Shown: positions 1-6,210 of the stretch, piece after piece | Numbering within the stretch: position 1 is the stretch's first letter | How the letters are laid out: every line of letters starts with the position of its first letter | Assembly (NCBI GenBank): GCA_934725655.1 | Contig: CAKVCJ010000045.1 | Span: 1-10,102, forward strand | Direction of reading: 5' to 3' | Origin: an uncultured Brachyspira sp. | GTDB lineage: Bacteria > Spirochaetota > Brachyspiria > Brachyspirales > Brachyspiraceae | DNA: 10,102 nucleotides | Program-made: the position numbers and the translations under genes | The notes under the pieces: model-generated | What the model was told of the DNA's origin: nothing | Seen by the model: only the letters and a program-made list of their open reading frames with translations | Database searches by the model: none

Positions 1-82
1 TTGACTTGACTTGACTTGACTTGACTTGACTTGACTTGACTTGACTTGACTTGACTTGACTTGACTTGACTTGACTTGACTT
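1..82. repeat. Perfect TTGAC pentanucleotide tract, copy 1 (cut by window edge)
   Basis: Sixteen uninterrupted TTGAC units fill bases 1-80, with two more matching bases before the pattern breaks at 83. The left end lies outside the window, so the true number is higher. The tract is downstream (3') of the minus-strand GT8 gene that ends at 159. Because the unit is 5 bases, the minus strand reads as an endless Ser-Gln-Val-Lys-Ser cycle in every frame with no stop, while the plus strand meets TGA in every frame. Perfect short tandem repeats of this length usually change copy number by slipped-strand mispairing; that is known of such repeats in general, not shown here. Confidence 0.97.
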
Positions 83-170
83 CTAAAGATTGAAGTCATA
101 TATAAATTATATTCTATTAACATTTACATATTATACTATAATATCATAATTAATACAACTAATTAATTAT
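81..170. repeat. Conserved flank of repeat tract, copy 1
   Basis: Bases 81-140 match 6024-6083 at 54 of 60 positions with no gap, directly after the TTGAC tract in both places. Weaker ungapped similarity continues through the GT8 stop codon (159-161) and its last three codons, to about 170. Tract and flank together form a direct repeat unit present at both ends of the left gene block. The first bases also form a hairpin with the tract (TGACTTC at 77-83 pairs with GAAGTCA at 92-98, 8-base loop), but this pairing is not fully kept in copy 2. Confidence 0.85.
128..144. repeat. 17-base perfect palindrome, AT only arms
   Basis: ATATTATA and TATAATAT are arranged around a single central C. It lies 15 bases past the stop of the GT8 gene, where a terminator might sit, but there is no GC in the stem and no T-run after it on the minus strand, so a rho-independent terminator is not supported. 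The second copy of the flank has lost the symmetry (around 6072-6088). Confidence 0.5.
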
Positions 171-1238
171 ATATTTCTTTCTAATTTTATCCCTTAAAGA
201 TTTGAAAGGAATTATCCATACTATTAAGTTTAATAATCTATTATAATTATTTTTACTGTACTTTCTGCTATCTTCTATATGCCATTTACGCTCTTCTCTT
301 TCTTGTAATAACCAACGTCTTAAATGTGCCATATGTATATTACTATATTCAATATAGTTATTTTTATAAAATGGCGTCTGACAGAAATATTCCCAATAAT
401 ATACATAAGCATTATCTATTTCTTCATTATAATTATAAGATAAATATTTTTTAAGTCTATATCCTCCATAATGGATAAATTTTAAATTTCTTGTATTTAA
501 ATCATCATAATCATCAGGTATGTAATTTACTTTATTTAAATTAAAATCTATATGTAACACTTTTTTTCTAAAAATATATAAAAAAATATGCTCTTCTGTA
601 AATATAGATTGATTATATTTTAAAAAACATTCATTAATCATTATTTCCAATTGTTTATTTGTAAAATCTTGTCTTATTAATTTCAAATTAAAAAATATAT
701 TATTACTTGCTAAATGATGTTCTTCTGGTTTTTCAAATCCCAATACTTCTATAAAAAATTGTTTCAAATTTACATTCGAAAGCATAGCCTCTTTGCACCA
801 ATATATAGGATGTTGAAAAACAGATATATAATTATTTTCAAAGTCTAACTTAAATAACTCATTAATATTATTATTAAGTATAATCTGATCAACATCCAAT
901 AATAATATATTATCAATATTATTAAATATTAATAGTATATCCAATCTAAAATATACTTGATATGACCATACATATTTATCACCCATTACAGATTTAAAAT
1001 GTTTAGCCCATTTTTTATATTTCTCTATATTAGGAGATTGATAATAAGTTATATCAAATTCTTTTATTTCTTTTAATTTGAGAATATCATTTTTATAATC
1101 ATTGCTAATATTATCTTCTATAATATGAAAATGAAAATTATCTTCTTTATTAGAATTTAATAAAATAGATACAATAAGAGTTTCTAAATATTTGGCATAT
1201 TCTTCACCTGATACAAAACATATATTCATTTTATCCAT
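159..1238 (-). CDS. Glycosyltransferase family 8 protein
   Basis: Predicted 359-residue GT8 enzyme, which would transfer a hexose from a nucleotide sugar to a growing surface glycan at the cytoplasmic face of the inner membrane. The N-terminus (NICFVSGEEYAKYLETLIVS, residues 5-24) is the typical GT8 opening strand. The metal-binding DxD is DVD at 115-117 inside the usual ILLLDVDQIIL context. A diverged acceptor-side strand (NNIFFNLKLIR, about 179-189) and the HYGG motif (256-259) follow. The basic tail near 340-359 (IPFKSLRDKIRKK) probably helps membrane association. AAGGAG sits 7 bases before the first ATG, so that start is preferred over Met4. It is the last gene of the left block, 33 bases after the FAD oxidoreductase gene. 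The usual DQD-type motif of the second half appears as EEH, so the donor is not predictable. Confidence 0.9.
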   Translation of the reverse strand: MDKMNICFVSGEEYAKYLETLIVSILLNSNKEDNFHFHIIEDNISNDYKNDILKLKEIKEFDITYYQSPNIEKYKKWAKHFKSVMGDKYVWSYQVYFRLDILLIFNNIDNILLLDVDQIILNNNINELFKLDFENNYISVFQHPIYWCKEAMLSNVNLKQFFIEVLGFEKPEEHHLASNNIFFNLKLIRQDFTNKQLEIMINECFLKYNQSIFTEEHIFLYIFRKKVLHIDFNLNKVNYIPDDYDDLNTRNLKFIHYGGYRLKKYLSYNYNEEIDNAYVYYWEYFCQTPFYKNNYIEYSNIHMAHLRRWLLQEREERKWHIEDSRKYSKNNYNRLLNLIVWIIPFKSLRDKIRKKYIIN

Positions 1239-1271
1239 TTTATACTCCTTTTTTAATATATAAATTTAATA

Positions 1272-2552
1272 TTAATTTAAATTATTAGCTGTTTCAAATC
1301 CACTTTTTATTGTCTGATCAGTCCAATAATATTCCCATTTTCCATATCTGCCAGCTATATGTATATCATTCTCTTTTAGCCAATCAAGAACTATTTTTTT
1401 ATTATTTTCTGTATCTGTAGTAAATAATATATTAGCGTATTGATGGTAATCTAATTGGGCAAATTCTACCTGATCAGAATTAAATATCTTCATCTCATCT
1501 AATTTATTAATAGCATGTTCTACTATTTCATTATTATTTAAATTTATTTTTTTAAATTTAGAGCAAGGTATTTCAACTTGCAATGAACTATAACCTTCTG
1601 GTACATTATTTGGTGATTTAAAAGAAGCAATGTATACCCTCGGAAATAAAATTTCTTCATCGTATATATAAAACCATAAATAAGGTATATTTACTTTTCC
1701 TTTTAGTCCTATTGATACAGTATAACCTGAGGTGTAACAAAGTTTTGAAGCTGCTTCTTTTACATTATTTGGAATATCTTCAATGATGTTAGCAATATAG
1801 GTTAATGGTAAAGTAGATATTATTTTATCATAGTTGGTTTTATATCCATTATCAAACAATAGTTCTTTTTTCCTAATATTCCATCTAATCAAATTATGAT
1901 TTAATTTAATATTTTCTTTTGGAGTCCAAAAATCAAAAAAGCTTTGAAATCCTCCAAATTTTGGATATCTCATTTCATTTGCGTAATATTTAAATTTACC
2001 TTCATTGTTCCAAGCACCATATTCTACTTCTTCTAAAGAACTTTTTAGAATTCTATAACCAATCCAATCAATACTCATATTTTTAGCTTCTGTAGTCCAG
2101 TATTTTCTTGTATATTTACATGAAAATTCTTTTGCAAAGTAGTGCCCAAAAGAAGCATCAAGCCATTCTTGATAATTGTTAGGAGTTTCTATCTTTGGTC
2201 TATTTTTAAAACCTTCTATTATTTTTATTTTTTGTTCTTTATCTAAAGGATATAAATTATTTTGAGTAGGATTCCCAAGCCAAATACCTTTATAATAATT
2301 AGATATGTTTGGAATATGACTATAATATTCATTAGATGAAATATCAAATAATTCTCTAATTTCTTTATCTTTTGTAAAAGAAAAATGAGGAAATCTATCA
2401 AAAATAAATTGACCTATTTTTAATTTCCGACATAGTCCTCCATATTCATTTTCTTTTTCAAATATTTCAAAGTCTATATTTTTCTGTTTTAATCTATAAC
2501 CAGCAGATATACCAGCAAGACCTGCTCCTAATATTATAATTTTTTTATTCAA
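1272..2552 (-). CDS. FAD-dependent oxidoreductase, amine oxidase/UDP-galactopyranose mutase-like
   Basis: Protein of 426 residues with a dinucleotide-binding fold at the very N-terminus: GAGLAG at 9-14 and the ribose-binding acidic residue around E32, then EYGGLC and a conserved FDRFPHFSF stretch (about 51-59). The C-terminus carries the second FAD signature, IHIAGRYGKWEYYWTDQTIK (about 397-416), as in protoporphyrinogen-oxidase-like and UDP-galactopyranose mutase-like proteins. There is no signal peptide or membrane segment, so it is cytosolic. In a nucleotide-sugar operon it could oxidise or ring-contract a nucleotide sugar, but it is longer than typical UDP-galactopyranose mutase (about 370-390) and the substrate cannot be assigned. 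The start is TTG, supported by GTGGAG 8 bases upstream and by the position of the FAD motif. It follows the epimerase/reductase gene by 30 bases, probably in the same operon. Confidence 0.85.
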   Translation of the reverse strand: MNKKIIILGAGLAGISAGYRLKQKNIDFEIFEKENEYGGLCRKLKIGQFIFDRFPHFSFTKDKEIRELFDISSNEYYSHIPNISNYYKGIWLGNPTQNNLYPLDKEQKIKIIEGFKNRPKIETPNNYQEWLDASFGHYFAKEFSCKYTRKYWTTEAKNMSIDWIGYRILKSSLEEVEYGAWNNEGKFKYYANEMRYPKFGGFQSFFDFWTPKENIKLNHNLIRWNIRKKELLFDNGYKTNYDKIISTLPLTYIANIIEDIPNNVKEAASKLCYTSGYTVSIGLKGKVNIPYLWFYIYDEEILFPRVYIASFKSPNNVPEGYSSLQVEIPCSKFKKINLNNNEIVEHAINKLDEMKIFNSDQVEFAQLDYHQYANILFTTDTENNKKIVLDWLKENDIHIAGRYGKWEYYWTDQTIKSGFETANNLN

Positions 2553-2560
2553 TATAATAT

Positions 2561-2566
2561 CTCCAC
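2561..2566 (-). promoter_or_regulatory. Ribosome binding site that fixes a TTG start
   Basis: The minus strand reads GTGGAG, then 8 bases, then TTG (2552-2550). No in-frame ATG lies between this site and the glycine-rich FAD motif, so TTG is the start. The other genes of the left block use ATG, so reduced translation of this gene is possible (inference). Confidence 0.7.
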
Positions 2567-2582
2567 AATCTAATAAATATAA

Positions 2583-3449
2583 CTAAATAATTAATTTATT
2601 TATTATAGTATTAATATCTGTATAATCTGTAAATTTAAGTTCATTTACAATTCTATAATTATCTCCTATAGTTATCAAAGGTTCTTTTGTACTAAGTTCT
2701 TTTAACTCTAGTAAATTAAATTTCCCTAATTTTTCTGCTATAATAATAGCTAAATCTTTTAGTTTTATACCTTTACCAGAGCAAATATTAATAATTCCTG
2801 TTATATCAGAATTAATAACTAAAGCTAATATTCTAGCAGCATCTCCCGCATATATATAATCTTTTTCTAATTGAGAATAATTTATAGATACTTTCTCATT
2901 ATTTTTTAAAGTGTTAATTATATATGGAAATAATCTGTATTCTTTTTCATTTTCTCCATATGTATTAAATATTCTACACCAACAAAAGCTAATATTATGT
3001 TTATTACAATAAAGTTCAGATATTTCTCTCAAAGAATTTTTACACTTTGTATATATGGTCTGTAAATTTAACTCAGCATCTTCTTTTACAGGTTCATCCG
3101 TAAATTTATATTCTGCTAAAGTTCCAATAAATATAGCTCTTTTTCCACCATTCTCTTTAAAATATTTAAGCATATTAATGGATGAAGCAAGTAAATCAAA
3201 ATTAGAATCAGAATCTAAATAACCTTTTTTTGTATCCCAAGCTAAATGTATTAAATATTCAGCCTTTATTTCTTTAAATAGATGTTCTAATTGAACTGTA
3301 TCGTTTATATCAAGTTTTATATAATTAAATTTATCAGTTAATATATCCTTAGTGCCTATACCATATACCTCAAACCCTAATTTTTTTAATGGTTCAGCTA
3401 TATATTGCCCTATTAAACCATTAATACCTGTAACTATAACTTTTTTCAT
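2583..3449 (-). CDS. NAD-dependent epimerase/dehydratase (extended SDR), likely nucleotide-sugar 4-reductase
   Basis: Extended short-chain dehydrogenase of 288 residues. The Rossmann motif TGINGLIG is at 7-14, the catalytic pair is Y133 and K137 (YTKCK), followed by RIFNTYG (159-165), FPYIINTLKNNE (174-185) and the DYIYAGDAA substrate-loop motif (197-205). The general form resembles RfbJ-type CDP-sugar synthases and other WcaG-like enzymes. Position after the RmlC-type epimerase suggests that it reduces the 4-keto group of the epimerised CDP-6-deoxy-4-ketohexose, analogous to RmlD or AscF; that reaction is inferred from context. The ATG has GAGGA 5 bases upstream, overlapping the stop of the preceding gene (8 bases between genes), so translation is likely coupled. 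An epimerase role acting on another nucleotide sugar is the main alternative. Confidence 0.85.
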   Translation of the reverse strand: MKKVIVTGINGLIGQYIAEPLKKLGFEVYGIGTKDILTDKFNYIKLDINDTVQLEHLFKEIKAEYLIHLAWDTKKGYLDSDSNFDLLASSINMLKYFKENGGKRAIFIGTLAEYKFTDEPVKEDAELNLQTIYTKCKNSLREISELYCNKHNISFCWCRIFNTYGENEKEYRLFPYIINTLKNNEKVSINYSQLEKDYIYAGDAARILALVINSDITGIINICSGKGIKLKDLAIIIAEKLGKFNLLELKELSTKEPLITIGDNYRIVNELKFTDYTDINTIINKLII

Positions 3450-3457
3450 ATTGTCCT

Positions 3458-3991
3458 CTAAAATTTAAAATCTGGTATATTTTTATCTTTTTCACTAATT
3501 ATTCTATTTTCGCATTTAGGCCACTTAATATTAAATGACGGATCATCCCACCTTAAATATCCGTAAGCATCTGGTACAAAGAAAGCACCTACAAAATAAC
3601 ATATCATACTATTATCTTCTAAAGTTTGAAAACCATGAGCTACATAAGGAGGAATATATAGCATCTTTCCATTTTCTTCTGATAATTCAACACTAAAATG
3701 ATTTCCATAAGTAGGAGAATCTTTACGAACATCTGCTATTACATCAAAAATATTGCCTTTCATACATCTTACGACTTTAATTTCAGCATATGGTGCTAAT
3801 TGATAATGCATACCTCTTAAAGTACCTTTTTTTATACTATAACTAGCATTAGCTTGTTTAACTTCAAAATCTAATCCTTGCTTTTTTAATTCATCATTAC
3901 AAAATAATCTTAAAAAATACCCTCTTTCATCTTCTATATATTTATTTTCTAATAAATAGGCTCCATCTATATTTGTTTTTTCTATTTTCAT
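3458..3991 (-). CDS. rfbC: RmlC/RfbC-type 4-keto-6-deoxysugar 3,5-epimerase
   Basis: Cupin-fold epimerase of 177 residues, the normal length for dTDP-4-dehydrorhamnose 3,5-epimerase. Visible motifs are the opening strand with RGYFLRLF (23-30), LRGMHYQ (58-64) with the catalytic base H62, K72, the IPPYVAHGFQ strand (113-122) with H119, Y132 and the WDDPSFNIKWP signature (148-158). By alignment from memory to mycobacterial RmlC, H62, K72 and Y132 fall on the active-site positions, while the second active-site tyrosine (Tyr138 there) is Phe138 here. Family members epimerise C3, C5 or both. Sitting directly after CDP-glucose dehydratase, it probably acts on CDP-4-keto-6-deoxyglucose rather than the dTDP form (inference). 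Its ATG overlaps the rfbG stop (ATGA, 4 bases), and AAAGGA lies about 6 bases upstream. Confidence 0.9.
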   Translation of the reverse strand: MKIEKTNIDGAYLLENKYIEDERGYFLRLFCNDELKKQGLDFEVKQANASYSIKKGTLRGMHYQLAPYAEIKVVRCMKGNIFDVIADVRKDSPTYGNHFSVELSEENGKMLYIPPYVAHGFQTLEDNSMICYFVGAFFVPDAYGYLRWDDPSFNIKWPKCENRIISEKDKNIPDFKF

Positions 3992-5058
3992 ATTTTATCC
4001 TTTATGTAATTTTTTATTTGTTTCTCTGTAGTATTATTAATATCATTTTTATTTAAATATTCACTGTACCAAATAGCTGTTTGTCTTATTGCTTCTTTAG
4101 TATTAAATTTTTCTTTCCAATTTAACTCTTTTCTTGCTAAAGAGGAATCTAATCTTAACATATTCATTTCTTTTTTAGAAGTTTCAGGCGAGTTTATTAT
4201 ATAGCTTCCTTTACCTATATTATCAATAAAAGCTTTAGTAATATATTCAACTGTAAATTTGTTGGCTTCATCTATTGGAGCAAAATTATAACTTTCTGAA
4301 ATATTTTTATTATTTATTAGGCTATAACAAACTAATAAGTATCCATAAAGCACATCTAATACATGCTGCCAAGGTCTTACACTATTAGGATTTCTTAACT
4401 CTACTGGAATATTTTTTTCTATAGCTCTTACTATATCAGGTATAATTCTATTATCAGCAAAATCACCGCCTCCTATAACATTACCAGCTCTCACACTTGC
4501 TATACTCATATCTTTAAAAAATGATTTCTTATAACTTTTTATTGCTATCTCAGCACATGCTTTAGAAGCAGAATATGGATCATGTCCGCCTAAAACATCA
4601 TTTTCTCTATATCCCCATACCCATTCTTTATTATCATAAACCTTATCTGTTGTAATCATTACAGCACATTCTAAATTATCTAATTCTCTCATAGCTTCCA
4701 TTAAATTAATAGTACCAATCACATTAGTTTCAAATGTATAAACAGGTCTATTGTAACTATCTATAACAAGAGGCTGTGCTGCTAAATGAAATATTATATC
4801 TGGATTTATTTCTTTTACTATATTTTTAATTTTTTCTAAATCTCTAATATCCTGTATATATGATTTAACTTCATTATCTAATTTAATCAAATTATATAAT
4901 GATAAATTGCCAGCATCTAAAGATATACCATATACTTTAGCCTTGAGTATTAAAAGTAATTTTGAAAACCAAGCTCCCTTAAAACCTGTATGACCTGTTA
5001 TTAATACTTTTTTATTTTTAAAAAATTCAAATATATTTTTTATTTCCAAGTCTTCCAT
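3988..5058 (-). CDS. rfbG: CDP-glucose 4,6-dehydratase
   Basis: Extended SDR of 356 residues converting CDP-D-glucose to CDP-4-keto-6-deoxy-D-glucose in the cytosol. Family-specific motifs are strong: TGHTGFKGAW at 21-30, HLAAQPLV at 91-98, TTDKVYDNKEWVWGYREND (136-154, catalytic TDK at 137-139), GGHDPYSASKACAE with Y162 and K166, RAGNVIGGGDFADNRIIPD (190-208) and SVRPWQHVLD (226-235). These distinguish it from dTDP-glucose dehydratase RmlB. Length is typical. The gene overlaps the end of rfbF by 19 bases, with AAAGGAA upstream of ATG inside the rfbF coding region, so the two are translationally coupled. Its own TGA overlaps the ATG of the epimerase gene. The assignment of the reaction is secure; the final sugar depends on downstream enzymes. 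Confidence 0.96.
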   Translation of the reverse strand: MEDLEIKNIFEFFKNKKVLITGHTGFKGAWFSKLLLILKAKVYGISLDAGNLSLYNLIKLDNEVKSYIQDIRDLEKIKNIVKEINPDIIFHLAAQPLVIDSYNRPVYTFETNVIGTINLMEAMRELDNLECAVMITTDKVYDNKEWVWGYRENDVLGGHDPYSASKACAEIAIKSYKKSFFKDMSIASVRAGNVIGGGDFADNRIIPDIVRAIEKNIPVELRNPNSVRPWQHVLDVLYGYLLVCYSLINNKNISESYNFAPIDEANKFTVEYITKAFIDNIGKGSYIINSPETSKKEMNMLRLDSSLARKELNWKEKFNTKEAIRQTAIWYSEYLNKNDINNTTEKQIKNYIKDKI

Positions 5059-5828
5059 GGAGCATTTCCTTTATTCCATAAATCCTCAAGCAAAGTTTTA
5101 TCTCTTTGTGTATCCATACATTGCCAAAAGCCATCATGTTTAAATGCCATAAGTTCTTTATTTTTAGCTAATTCTATTAATGGTTCTTGTTCAAATATAG
5201 TTAAATCATCTTTTAAATAGTTAAATATTTTAGTATCTAATACAAAAAAGCCGCCATTTATATAAGCATTATCTCCTCTGGGTTTCTCTACAAAATCTGT
5301 AATCATATTATCTTTATTAATATTTATAGCACCCCATCTTGCTGGAGGAAATACTGCTGCCATAGTTGCTATTTTAGCGTGACTTTTATGGAACTCAATT
5401 TCTTCTGCTATATTAACATTACTAACACCATCGCCATAAGTTAAGCAAAAAGTTTTTTCATCTTTTAAATATTTATAGACTCTTTTTAATCGTCCGCCTG
5501 TCATACTATTCTCGCCTGTATCAATAAGTTCTATAGTCCAATTTTCCTCTTCTATATTTAAATCAGATTTTATTATTTCTGATTTGTTATTTCTAAAATC
5601 TATTTTCATGTCATATAAATGTCTTCTATAGTTATCAAAAAACTCTTTAATCATATAACCTTTATAACCAAGCAATATTATAAAATCATTAATTCCATAA
5701 TGCGAATAATGTTTCATAATATGCCATATAATAGGTTTACCGCCTATTTCTACTAAAGGTTTTGGTCTTATTATAGTCTCTTCCCCAAGTCTAGTACCAA
5801 GACCACCTGCTAATATTGCTGCCTTCAT
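5040..5828 (-). CDS. rfbF: Glucose-1-phosphate cytidylyltransferase
   Basis: Sugar nucleotidyltransferase of 262 residues catalysing CTP plus glucose-1-phosphate to CDP-glucose, the entry step of CDP-deoxysugar synthesis. Diagnostic motifs: LAGGLGTRLGEET (6-18), RPKPLVEIGGKPIIWHIMKHY (21-41, described by its ends), GYKGYMIKEFF (54-64), LTYGDGVSNVN (129-139) with metal-binding D133, FVEKPRGDNAYINGGFFV (179-196), FWQCMDTQRD (234-243) and the closing GNAPWKTW. These match the RfbF/DdhA family rather than RmlA. It is the first gene of the left operon, preceded by a 382-base gap with a candidate promoter. No strong purine-rich ribosome site precedes the ATG; the nearest is GGGG about 10 bases upstream, inside a four-codon upstream reading frame that stops directly against the start codon. 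Confidence 0.96.
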   Translation of the reverse strand: MKAAILAGGLGTRLGEETIIRPKPLVEIGGKPIIWHIMKHYSHYGINDFIILLGYKGYMIKEFFDNYRRHLYDMKIDFRNNKSEIIKSDLNIEEENWTIELIDTGENSMTGGRLKRVYKYLKDEKTFCLTYGDGVSNVNIAEEIEFHKSHAKIATMAAVFPPARWGAININKDNMITDFVEKPRGDNAYINGGFFVLDTKIFNYLKDDLTIFEQEPLIELAKNKELMAFKHDGFWQCMDTQRDKTLLEDLWNKGNAPWKTWK

Positions 5829-5916
5829 TTATAGTGACCCCATTTTTATAAAACAATAATATATATTTATAAATAAGATTTCATATACCATATATACTAC
5901 ACCCAAAAAAATAACT

Positions 5917-5946
5917 TATAAAGAATATAAGTAATGTAATAGTCAA
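5917..5946 (-). promoter_or_regulatory. rfbF: Candidate sigma-70 promoter for the rfbF operon
   Basis: On the minus strand TTGACT (5946-5941) is followed after 18 bases by TTTATA (5922-5917). This would start transcription near 5910 and give a leader of about 80 bases before rfbF. The -35 box matches the consensus at five of six positions. The TTGAC tract ends 10 bases upstream of it, in the place of an UP element. The AT-rich background makes chance -10 boxes common, so this is a prediction only. Confidence 0.45.
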
Positions 5947-5956
5947 TATAACTAAA

Positions 5957-6025
5957 ACTTGACTTGACTTGACTTGACTTGACTTGACTTGACTTGACTT
6001 GACTTGACTTGACTTGACTTGACTT
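5957..6025. repeat. Perfect TTGAC pentanucleotide tract, copy 2 (13 units)
   Basis: Thirteen uninterrupted TTGAC units occupy 5959-6023, with matching partial units (AC before, TT after). The unit and the right-hand flank are the same as at the left window edge, but the copy number differs (13 against at least 16), which fits a length-variable tract. It lies between the candidate rfbF promoter and the end of the radical SAM gene, so changes in length would alter the DNA just upstream of the -35 box rather than a reading frame. Confidence 0.97.
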
Positions 6026-6113
6026 CTGAAGATTGAAGCTAAATATGAATTATATTCTATTAACATTTAGATATTATACTATATTATTAAAAATAAGGCA
6101 ATTAATTTATTAT
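6024..6113. repeat. Conserved flank of repeat tract, copy 2
   Basis: Partner of 81-170: 54 of 60 identical bases directly after the tract (6024-6083), then 12 of 18 over the following stretch, then a stop codon and three codons that align with the end of the GT8 gene at 159. The order and spacing are the same in both copies, so tract, flank and gene end were copied together. Confidence 0.8.
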
Positions 6114-6146
6114 TGATTTGAAAAGAATTATTAATATTATATAACT
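6102..6146 (-). pseudogene. Probable remnant of the 3' end of a GT8-like glycosyltransferase gene
   Basis: The minus strand reads SYIILIILFKSIIN and a stop. This aligns with the end of the GT8 protein at 159-1238 (NLIVWIIPFKS, nine further residues, IIN, stop), with one 27-base in-frame gap. The stop codons lie exactly 18 bases from the end of the 60-base flank in both copies. An in-frame TAA (6149-6147) ends the similarity upstream. This suggests that a GT8-type gene once ended here and that the radical SAM gene replaced its body. The match is short and AT-rich, so chance is not excluded. Confidence 0.4.
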
Positions 6147-6210
6147 TTACTCATATATAATTTTATTATAAAAATAATGATTATAAATAATTTCAAAATG
6201 GAATTAATTA

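Larger units (their letters stand above)
5829..6210. other. 382-base intergenic region between radical SAM gene and rfbF
   Basis: Read in transcription direction it holds, in order: about 60 bases of AT-rich sequence after the radical SAM stop with no convincing hairpin-plus-T-run terminator; a probable GT8 gene-tail remnant (6102-6146); the conserved flank (6024-6113); the 13-copy TTGAC tract (5957-6025); a candidate promoter (5917-5946); and an AT-rich leader of roughly 80 bases. A 61-codon open frame runs through the tract (6066 to 5881) but has no ribosome site. Confidence 0.8.

Noticed and set aside
1..82. CRISPR array
   Set aside because: The repeats are 5 bases, adjoining and without spacers, and no cas genes are present.
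77..98. Hairpin TGACTTC/GAAGTCA as a terminator of the GT8 gene
   Set aside because: It has no T-run on the minus strand, one arm is part of the repeat unit, and the pairing is broken in the second copy (only four of seven pairs adjacent to the loop remain).
2583..5828. dTDP-L-rhamnose operon (rmlABCD)
   Set aside because: The first two enzymes carry RfbF/RfbG signatures (GNAPWKTW ending; TTDKVYDNKEWVWGY), which are CDP-glucose enzymes, not RmlA/RmlB.
5957..6056. TTGACT units as an array of -35 boxes driving plus-strand transcription
   Set aside because: The last unit has no -10-like hexamer at 16-18 bases on the plus strand, and no plus-strand gene follows.
5881..6066. 61-codon minus-strand open frame as a protein gene
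   Set aside because: A third of it is the repeat tract, which cannot contain stops on this strand; there is no ribosome site before its ATG, and it covers a likely promoter. Kept only as a finding about frame preservation.
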